DNA of 13,570 bases from Acidobacteriaceae bacterium (GTDB lineage Bacteria; Acidobacteriota; Terriglobia; Terriglobales; Acidobacteriaceae). A program made the translations under genes and the position numbers. The DNA lies in NCBI GenBank assembly GCA_031296355.1, contig JARLFX010000204.1, positions 1 to 13,570 on the forward strand, given 5' to 3'. Positions 6,441 through 13,570 of this stretch are shown piece after piece (the first letter of the stretch is position 1; every line of letters begins with the position of its first letter). The notes beneath the pieces are model-generated. The model was given only the letters and a program-made list of their open reading frames with translations, had not been told where the DNA came from and ran no database searches.

Positions 6441-6508
6441 GGAGCTCTCCTGGGTGAGGGGGAATGATTACAGGTTGCGCAGAGGGCTTCGCGACCCGTA
6501 AGGTTTGG

Positions 6509-7357
6509 ATGATGGCAACTGATAGTACGACCGACTCGATTACGGTGTCACGCGAATTCTGGTGGAAGCGCAGGGCGGCAGGTCTGGCGCTGCTGTGGCT
6601 GATGCTGGGTTGTGTAGGAGCCTGGGCGCAGCAGGCGGGCACGGCGGCTATGGCCGATCCGGGCGATGCAAAGGGGCGCGAGCTGCTGCAGGCCATGGTG
6701 ACGGCACTGGGTGGAGAGGCATGGCTGAATGTGAAGGATTCGGTCACGCAGGGACGCTCGGCGTCTTTTTACCTGGGTGCGCCGACGGAGCAGATCGTGC
6801 AGTTCTGGCAGATGCATCGGGCCTCCGGCGAAGACCGCATTGAGTTCACCAAGAAGCGCGACATCATCCAGATATTTGCCGCAGGGAAGGGCGTGGAGAT
6901 CACGTACAAGGGGCGGCAGTATCTTCCGGAGAAGGATGTGGAGGATGTGTTGCGGCGGCGAGCACATTCCGTAGAAGCCGTGGCGCGGGTGTGGATGAAG
7001 GACCCGACGGCGACGGTCTTCTACATGGGAACGGATACGGTGGGGCGGCGGCAGGCGGACAAGATTCGCATCATCACGGCAGGCAATGACAACGTGACGC
7101 TGGAGCTGGATACGCAGAGTCACCTGCCGCTGCGCCGCGTCTTCCGCTGGCGGAATGCGACGTACAAGGATTTTGACGAAGACAGCGAAGAGTATGACGG
7201 CTACCAGATGGTGCAGGGGGTGCAGACACCGTTCAATATCAGCCGTTATTACAATGGGGAACTGGTGCAGCAGCGCTACATCCAGAATGTGCACTACAAT
7301 GTGGGGCTGCCGGACGCGCTCTTTGACGCAGCCACGACGCCGCTGCCTCGGAGGTAA
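6509..7357 (+). CDS. Exported LolA-like (outer-membrane lipoprotein-sorting-like) protein
   Basis: The 282-residue protein starts at ATG 6509 or 6512. Both follow AAGG (6500-6503) at 5 or 8 bases; the frame is open to ATG 6464, but that start has no ribosome-binding site and lies close to the divergent gene. After a charged N-region, a hydrophobic segment (AAGLALLWLMLGCVGAWA, about 23-40) with an AWA-QQ cleavage site forms a signal peptide. The mature part (LLQAMVTALGGEAWLNVKDSV, then QFWQMHRASGEDRIEF, GKGVEITYKGRQYLPEKDV, TLELDTQSHLPLRRVFRW and YDGYQMVQGVQTPFNISRYYNG) follows the pattern of acidobacterial proteins with an incomplete LolA/LolB-like lipid-binding fold. The function is not known; envelope or lipoprotein handling is a guess from the fold. 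It precedes fabZ by 24 bases, but fabZ has its own -10 box. Confidence 0.72.
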   Translation: MMATDSTTDSITVSREFWWKRRAAGLALLWLMLGCVGAWAQQAGTAAMADPGDAKGRELLQAMVTALGGEAWLNVKDSVTQGRSASFYLGAPTEQIVQFWQMHRASGEDRIEFTKKRDIIQIFAAGKGVEITYKGRQYLPEKDVEDVLRRRAHSVEAVARVWMKDPTATVFYMGTDTVGRRQADKIRIITAGNDNVTLELDTQSHLPLRRVFRWRNATYKDFDEDSEEYDGYQMVQGVQTPFNISRYYNGELVQQRYIQNVHYNVGLPDALFDAATTPLPRR

Positions 7358-7365
7358 CGCACGGG

Positions 7366-7371
7366 TATAAT
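7366..7371 (+). promoter_or_regulatory. Consensus -10 box TATAAT of fabZ
   Basis: Perfect TATAAT in the 24-base gap after the LolA-like gene, ending 10 bases before ATG 7382. The -35 region is inside the upstream gene's 3' end and is weak. It predicts a leader of about 2-4 bases, so fabZ may be translated leaderless from its own promoter. Confidence 0.55.
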
Positions 7372-7381
7372 CGGGCTTGCT

Positions 7382-7885
7382 ATGCAGGAAACGACACCTA
7401 CAGCAGTACCCGCCGCGCAGACGATGGATGTGAACCAGATCATGGCCATCCTGCCGCACCGTTATCCCTTTCTTTTGATTGACCGCGTGGTGGAGATTAT
7501 TCCGCAGAAACGCATCGTCGCCATCAAGAATGTGACCATCAATGAGTATTTCTTCCAGGGACATTTCCCGGGCTATCCGATCATGCCGGGCGTGCTGATC
7601 GTGGAAGCGATGGCGCAGGCCGGCGGCGCGCTGCTGCTGACCGAGATTCCTGACCGCGAAGACAAGCTGATGGTATTCACCGGCATTGAAGATGCACGCT
7701 TTCGCCGCCCGGTCACACCCGGCGACCAGGTGCGCTTCGAGGTGGACGTGCTGCAATGGCGCAGCCGCGCCGTGAAGATGCAGGGCAAGGCTTTTGTGGA
7801 TGGCAAGCTGGTGTGCGAGGCGATCGTGATGTGCCAGCTGGTTCCAAGGCAGCGCGGTGCAAAGAGCGAACCCAAGGCTGAGTAG
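7382..7885 (+). CDS. fabZ: 3-hydroxyacyl-[ACP] dehydratase FabZ
   Basis: FabZ removes water from (3R)-hydroxyacyl-ACP in the fatty-acid elongation cycle, in the cytoplasm. The 167-residue hot-dog-fold protein shows ILPHRYPFLLIDRV (residues 23-36), the catalytic loop GHFPGYPIMPGV with His61, and IVEAMAQAGG with the catalytic Glu75, then VTPGDQVRFEVDVLQWR. All active-site residues are present. The first about 15 residues (MQETTPTAVPAAQTM) are an unstructured extension, and the C-terminal tail RQRGAKSEPKAE is also loose; the core length is normal. In many Gram-negatives fabZ sits with lpx genes; here it is followed 3 bases later by a deaminase-family gene, so the two are probably co-transcribed and translationally coupled. 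Confidence 0.95.
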   Translation: MQETTPTAVPAAQTMDVNQIMAILPHRYPFLLIDRVVEIIPQKRIVAIKNVTINEYFFQGHFPGYPIMPGVLIVEAMAQAGGALLLTEIPDREDKLMVFTGIEDARFRRPVTPGDQVRFEVDVLQWRSRAVKMQGKAFVDGKLVCEAIVMCQLVPRQRGAKSEPKAE

Positions 7886-7888
7886 CGG

Positions 7889-8917
7889 ATGGCGCGACGC
7901 GATAAAGACGTGGACGTGCAGGAGTGGTTGCGCAAGCTGCCCAAGGCGGAGCTGCATCTGCATCTCGAAGGTACGGTTACACCGGAGACGCTGCTGGAGC
8001 TGAGCAAGCGGCATGACGCTGTGCCGCTGACCATGGAGCAGGCGAAGGCGCTGTATACCTACGAGGATTTTCTGGGCTTTCTACAGTCGTTCAAGAGCGT
8101 AACCGAGAGGCTGCGCGGGCCGGATGATTACGAGCTGATCACGTATGAGATGATGCGCGCACTCGCGGCGCAGGGTGTGGTGCATGCCGAGGTGTATATC
8201 TCCTTCGGCATTATTTACTACTGGAAGCACGAAGAGGTTGAGCCGTACGTGGAGGCGATCGAGCGCGGACGGGTGCGCGGCGAGAAAGACTTCGGCGTGA
8301 GCGTGCTGTGGCTGATCGATGCGGTGCGAAACTTTGGCGTGGAGGATGCTGCGCGGGTGTTTCGCAAGGCGGCAGAACTGCGGGAGCAGTATCCGAGCAT
8401 TGTGGGGATTGGGATTGGCGGGGATGAGGCGCGCGGGCCAGCGGAGCTCTTTCGCGAGCTGTATGCGGAGGCGAAGGCGGCAGGACTGCGGCTGACGGCG
8501 CATGCGGGCGAGTCAGTTGGGCCGGAGAGCATATGGTCTGCGATCAACATTGGCGCGGAACGGATAGGGCATGCGCTGGCGGCGCAGCATGATGCGGAGT
8601 TGATGGATGTGCTGGCGACGCGGCAGATCGTGCTGGAGCTGTGCCCGACGAGTAACGTGCGCACGGGATGTTGCCGATGTATGGAAGAACATCCGCTGCG
8701 CGAATACTTTGAGTGCGGGCTGATGGTGACGCTGAACTCGGACGATCCGCCGATGTTTGGCAGCGACCTGCTGGGCGAGTATGTACTGGCGCATGAGCAG
8801 TTTGGCTTCACGCTGGAACAGATGCGGGAGCTGGCGGCGAACTCGTTTGAGGCTAGTTTTTTACCAGCGGAACGGAAGCTGGAGATGCTGCGGCAGGTGG
8901 AGCAGTATGGCTGGTGA
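7889..8917 (+). CDS. Adenosine deaminase superfamily enzyme (adenosine or aminofutalosine deaminase)
   Basis: This is a zinc-dependent hydrolytic deaminase of 342 residues. The metal and active-site motifs are all present: LPKAELHLHLEGT (His23, His25), HAGE (205-208; His metal ligand and catalytic Glu), RIGHA (225-229; catalytic His228), ELCPTSN, and NSDDPPMF (283-290; metal Asp285 and substrate Asp286). The family deaminates adenosine to inosine, but some members act on other adenosine-type compounds, including 6-amino-6-deoxyfutalosine in the menaquinone futalosine pathway. The sequence alone does not decide, and no mqn gene is in view. The start ATG lies 3 bases after the fabZ stop; a weak GAG-type ribosome site lies inside the fabZ end, implying coupling. 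No gene symbol is given because of the uncertain substrate. Confidence 0.88.
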   Translation: MARRDKDVDVQEWLRKLPKAELHLHLEGTVTPETLLELSKRHDAVPLTMEQAKALYTYEDFLGFLQSFKSVTERLRGPDDYELITYEMMRALAAQGVVHAEVYISFGIIYYWKHEEVEPYVEAIERGRVRGEKDFGVSVLWLIDAVRNFGVEDAARVFRKAAELREQYPSIVGIGIGGDEARGPAELFRELYAEAKAAGLRLTAHAGESVGPESIWSAINIGAERIGHALAAQHDAELMDVLATRQIVLELCPTSNVRTGCCRCMEEHPLREYFECGLMVTLNSDDPPMFGSDLLGEYVLAHEQFGFTLEQMRELAANSFEASFLPAERKLEMLRQVEQYGW

Positions 8918-9005
8918 TTTGCAGAAAACGTATCTGATTTGCCAACATCTAAATAGCAGTGATGCTTTTGTGGGATGTGCAAGCTGTAATGGAGCTGGGT
9001 TATGA
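8907..9005 (+). CDS. Possible 32-codon micro-ORF with a CxxCxGxG motif
   Basis: ATG 8907 overlaps the last codons of the deaminase gene and follows AGGTGGAG, a Shine-Dalgarno-like run, by about 4 bases. The frame ends at TGA 9003-9005, overlapping the next possible start (ATGA, 9002-9005), a classic coupling layout. Its C-terminus reads VGCASCNGAGL, the CxxCxGxG pattern of DnaJ-type zinc fingers. It is so short that chance is quite likely; no homologue is known to me. Confidence 0.2.
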   Translation: MAGDLQKTYLICQHLNSSDAFVGCASCNGAGL

Positions 9006-9079
9006 TCTGTGGCAACAGCCAGAAAAAAGTAGATGCGGAGAGCGCGCAATCTGTGCCGGCTGAACGAAAGAAGGATTCG

Positions 9080-9256
9080 ATGAAGACACTGAAGACAATT
9101 GGGTGGATTTCGGTCGGGCTGGGCGCGGTGGCGGCAGGTCTGCTGGCGGGGCGTGAGCTGCAGAAGCGGTACAAGTTCAATCGCCGGACGCCGTATGACT
9201 ACTACGCGCATGCGGGCGATGAGATGACGGAGATGGAGTTCGGCGTCGGGATTTAG
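9080..9256 (+). CDS. Small single-pass membrane protein, unknown function
   Basis: The 58-residue protein from ATG 9080 follows GAAAGAAGGA with 4 bases of spacing. One membrane helix (TIGWISVGLGAVAAGLLAG, residues about 5-24) carries a GxxxG-like small-residue pattern. It is followed by a basic stretch (RELQKRYKFNRR) and an acidic, aromatic tail (YDYYAHAGDEMTEMEF). The positive side after the helix suggests the C-terminus is cytoplasmic. A longer version from ATG 9002 (84 residues, with GGAG 7 bases upstream) adds a polar 26-residue extension. I prefer the short one because the helix then starts near the N-terminus, but both have ribosome sites. Last gene of the fabZ block, before a terminator. 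Confidence 0.6.
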   Translation: MKTLKTIGWISVGLGAVAAGLLAGRELQKRYKFNRRTPYDYYAHAGDEMTEMEFGVGI

Positions 9257-9291
9257 TCCTTGCAGGAAGCATGCAGAGGACAATATGGAAT

Positions 9292-9321
9292 AGGAAAGCC
9301 CGGCTTGCGCCGGGCTTTCCT
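9292..9321. terminator. Strong intrinsic hairpin terminator after the fabZ block
   Basis: Perfect 13-base stem (9292-9304 with 9309-9321; AGGAAAGCCCGGC against GCCGGGCTTTCCT) around a TTGC tetraloop, 35 bases after the stop at 9256. The stem ends in CTTTCC followed by TGTCTTT, so the plus strand is the main direction. The AAGG arm means it may act weakly in the other direction for the gene ending at 9390. Confidence 0.8.
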
Positions 9322-9389
9322 GTCTTTGCTGTGATGTATTCTTCTGAAATTTACTGGGTGGGCGGCTATCGCCGGATTTTCAGATTAGA

Positions 9390-10745
9390 TTAATTGCCAG
9401 CTTTGGGGTCGACCTTGAGAATGCGCTCCTTGATCTGCTTTAGCTCGTTGTCGGCGACGGCCGGCCTGGTGTTCGCGCGCAGCACGTGGTCCAGTTGGAT
9501 GGACAGCATGAGCTTAGTCTCCTGATCTGGTATAGAAGCCGTCACCTGGTCTGGGGTAGAGGTCTCGTACGGTGCAGGATTCAGCGGGTAGCCGGGATTC
9601 ATTCCGTATTCGATGCCGTACACGCGCGACAACACGATATCGGTAAGGTTGTAGCCGGCGCGATCTAAATTCACCAGTCCGGTACGATTAATCTCGTTCT
9701 CTAATCGAAGTAGAAACCTGTTCCTGTCGATGTCGTTACCGAGAGCCAGGGGATATGTGAATGAAGAGACCCCAAGGGCGGTGAGCATATTCTGTGCCAG
9801 GATGCGCTTGTGATGGATGTACCAGGTCTTTTCAATGAAGGCCGTCAGGTCAGTGCTCAGCAGACCGGCCACCTCTGAACTTGTATGCAGCCGCAGAAGC
9901 GCGCGATCGGGAATGAAGATGTAGCCGTTCGCAAAATACGTGGTCTCGTTCGATTTCTCTGACGAGTTCAGGACATAGACCTTGACGGAGATCTTCCGCG
10001 GATCATCGTCGGCGAGAGTGGTCTGCGACTCAGGAAGCAGGCTGGTGGCAATTTTGTTTACCCACTGCGTGACCTCTTCATCTGGCAAGATGTATTTATT
10101 GCGCCTCAAGGGGAGATCTACGATGCCGGGCTTGTTATTGGCATAGTCAGGGGGCGTGACCTTGAGCTTGACTTTGCTGAAATATTCCTGCTCATCTGCG
10201 GTGACGGTCTCAGGTGTTGCGTCGAGTTCATTGGCATCGATTGTCCCGTCGCTATTGCGATGCGCAAGGTAACCGATGCGCATGTTGAGCTGAAGCGCAG
10301 AAGTGTCAGAGGGATGCTCGTTGAGAAAGACCTTCGTCTGCGGTGTGACGCGCAGAGGATAACCATCAAGCCAGAGAATGTTGTCTGTTGGCTTGTACTC
10401 GACGATACCTTCGCCCTTGAGATCGCCCGGCCGTATAGCGTGGATGGTGATCAGTTTGGCGGTGACGAAGCCATTTTTTTCAAGACGGCCAGCCACTTCA
10501 ACGTACGTGCCGAGATGCAGTTTGTCCATCGTGAACGGGCTCTTGTGGTGTTTACTGCCCTGTTCATCGAGCTTGGTCTTGGCATTGCATATAACGTGCG
10601 ATTTGCTCAGGAAGAAGCTATCAGGGCCATCGATGCTGGTGACGAAGCCTCTGAACGGTGGCGCTACTTGTGCGAAGACTGGCAGCGAAAGTGCGAGTGC
10701 ACAGGCGAACAGCATGATACAGCGAGAGAACAGTCTGTATAGCAT
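9390..10745 (-). CDS. Exported protein: DUF5666-like repeats plus degenerate M48 peptidase-like domain
   Basis: This is a 451-residue protein with a signal peptide at residues 1-26 (hydrophobic IMLFACALALSLPVFAQ). Residues about 30-105 and 110-172 look like two DUF5666-type beta-barrel repeats (RGFVTSID...LHLGTYVEVAGRL; GEGIVEYK...GYPLRVTPQTKVFL). Residues about 222-420 follow the plan of M48 (Ste24/HtpX-like) metallopeptidases: VTQWVNKIATSLLP, FANGYIFIPDRALL, EVAGLLSTDLTAF, then ENEINRTGLVNLDRAGYN. The HExxH zinc motif is replaced by TDLTA (298-302), while the third-ligand position (Glu351) appears kept. It should therefore be a pseudoprotease. This is inferred from pattern alignment by eye, not a profile search. 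TACAAT lies 7 bases before ATG 10745 with no Shine-Dalgarno sequence. No partner gene is adjacent. Confidence 0.7.
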   Translation of the reverse strand: MLYRLFSRCIMLFACALALSLPVFAQVAPPFRGFVTSIDGPDSFFLSKSHVICNAKTKLDEQGSKHHKSPFTMDKLHLGTYVEVAGRLEKNGFVTAKLITIHAIRPGDLKGEGIVEYKPTDNILWLDGYPLRVTPQTKVFLNEHPSDTSALQLNMRIGYLAHRNSDGTIDANELDATPETVTADEQEYFSKVKLKVTPPDYANNKPGIVDLPLRRNKYILPDEEVTQWVNKIATSLLPESQTTLADDDPRKISVKVYVLNSSEKSNETTYFANGYIFIPDRALLRLHTSSEVAGLLSTDLTAFIEKTWYIHHKRILAQNMLTALGVSSFTYPLALGNDIDRNRFLLRLENEINRTGLVNLDRAGYNLTDIVLSRVYGIEYGMNPGYPLNPAPYETSTPDQVTASIPDQETKLMLSIQLDHVLRANTRPAVADNELKQIKERILKVDPKAGN

Positions 10746-10752
10746 GGCCGCT

Positions 10753-10758
10753 ATTGTA
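10753..10758 (-). promoter_or_regulatory. -10 box TACAAT, 7 bases before start
   Basis: Minus-strand TACAAT matches the -10 consensus at 5 of 6 bases and ends 7 bases before ATG 10745. No Shine-Dalgarno sequence lies between, so a leaderless mRNA is predicted. The corresponding -35 position (about 10776-10781) falls inside the acnA terminator stem and has no TTGACA-like sequence. Confidence 0.5.
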
Positions 10759-10773
10759 GCGAATGTAAGCAGA

Positions 10774-10801
10774 AAAAGCCCCGGCGTGAACCGGGGCTTT
10801 T
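10774..10801 (-). terminator. Intrinsic terminator of acnA
   Basis: An 11-base perfect stem (10774-10784 with 10791-10801; AAAAGCCCCGG against CCGGGGCTTTT) with a 6-base loop. Read on the minus strand, the hairpin runs into TTTTT, as in a standard rho-independent terminator. It lies 25 bases past the acnA stop codon (10826-10828). Confidence 0.85.
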
Positions 10802-10825
10802 GAGTTGGTGTGTCAAAAAAAAGAA

Positions 10826-13570
<2,745 letters not shown>

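Noticed and set aside
6548..8014. 488-codon open frame on the minus strand across the LolA-like gene, fabZ and the start of the deaminase
   Set aside because: It spans three well-supported plus-strand genes, is rich in His, Leu and Arg and shows no motif. It is a GC-bias shadow.

Overview
The window looks like chromosomal DNA of a GC-rich Gram-negative bacterium, most likely an acidobacterium of the Terriglobia/Acidobacteriaceae type. This is inferred from the set of exported TonB-C-terminal-domain and LolA-like proteins, the DUF5666-like protein and the gene order. It is not proven by a marker gene. I see no rRNA, tRNA, CRISPR array, phage or plasmid module.

Layout. 1-351 (+) is the 3' end of an alpha/beta-hydrolase. 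It converges on two tandem, paralogous exported proteins with TonB C-terminal domains on the minus strand (1157-372 and 1991-1197). A 161-base AT-rich divergent spacer separates these from a third, larger exported TonB-domain protein on the plus strand (2153-3229). A short exported protein of unknown function (3928-3248, -) follows. Next comes a complete REP unit (4024-4594): two outer and two inner REP palindromes in inverted orientation around a REP-associated tyrosine transposase (RAYT) gene broken by a one-base frameshift. A duplicated 24-base repeat lies between this unit and the stop codon of tyrS (5935-4655, -). A DoxX-like membrane protein (6440-6054, -) lies upstream of tyrS.

The plus-strand block 6509-9256 holds an exported LolA-like protein, fabZ, an adenosine-deaminase-superfamily enzyme starting 3 bases after fabZ, and a tiny membrane protein. 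A strong hairpin terminator ends it at 9292-9321. Two minus-strand genes complete the window: an exported protein with DUF5666-like repeats and what looks like a catalytically dead M48 metallopeptidase domain (10745-9390), and most of aconitase acnA (13570-10826, running off the right edge).

How the genes work together. The housekeeping genes (tyrS, fabZ, acnA) belong to unrelated pathways, so this is ordinary backbone with an envelope bias: four or more exported or periplasmic proteins. The most interesting points are (i) the putative inactive M48 homologue, (ii) a recurring -10-like hexamer 6 to 11 bases before start codons that lack a Shine-Dalgarno sequence, which suggests leaderless mRNAs, (iii) the paralogous exported TonB-domain pair with an identical 11-base promoter element, and (iv) the decayed RAYT inside its own REP frame. 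I found no convincing new multi-gene system such as a defence island or biosynthetic cluster.
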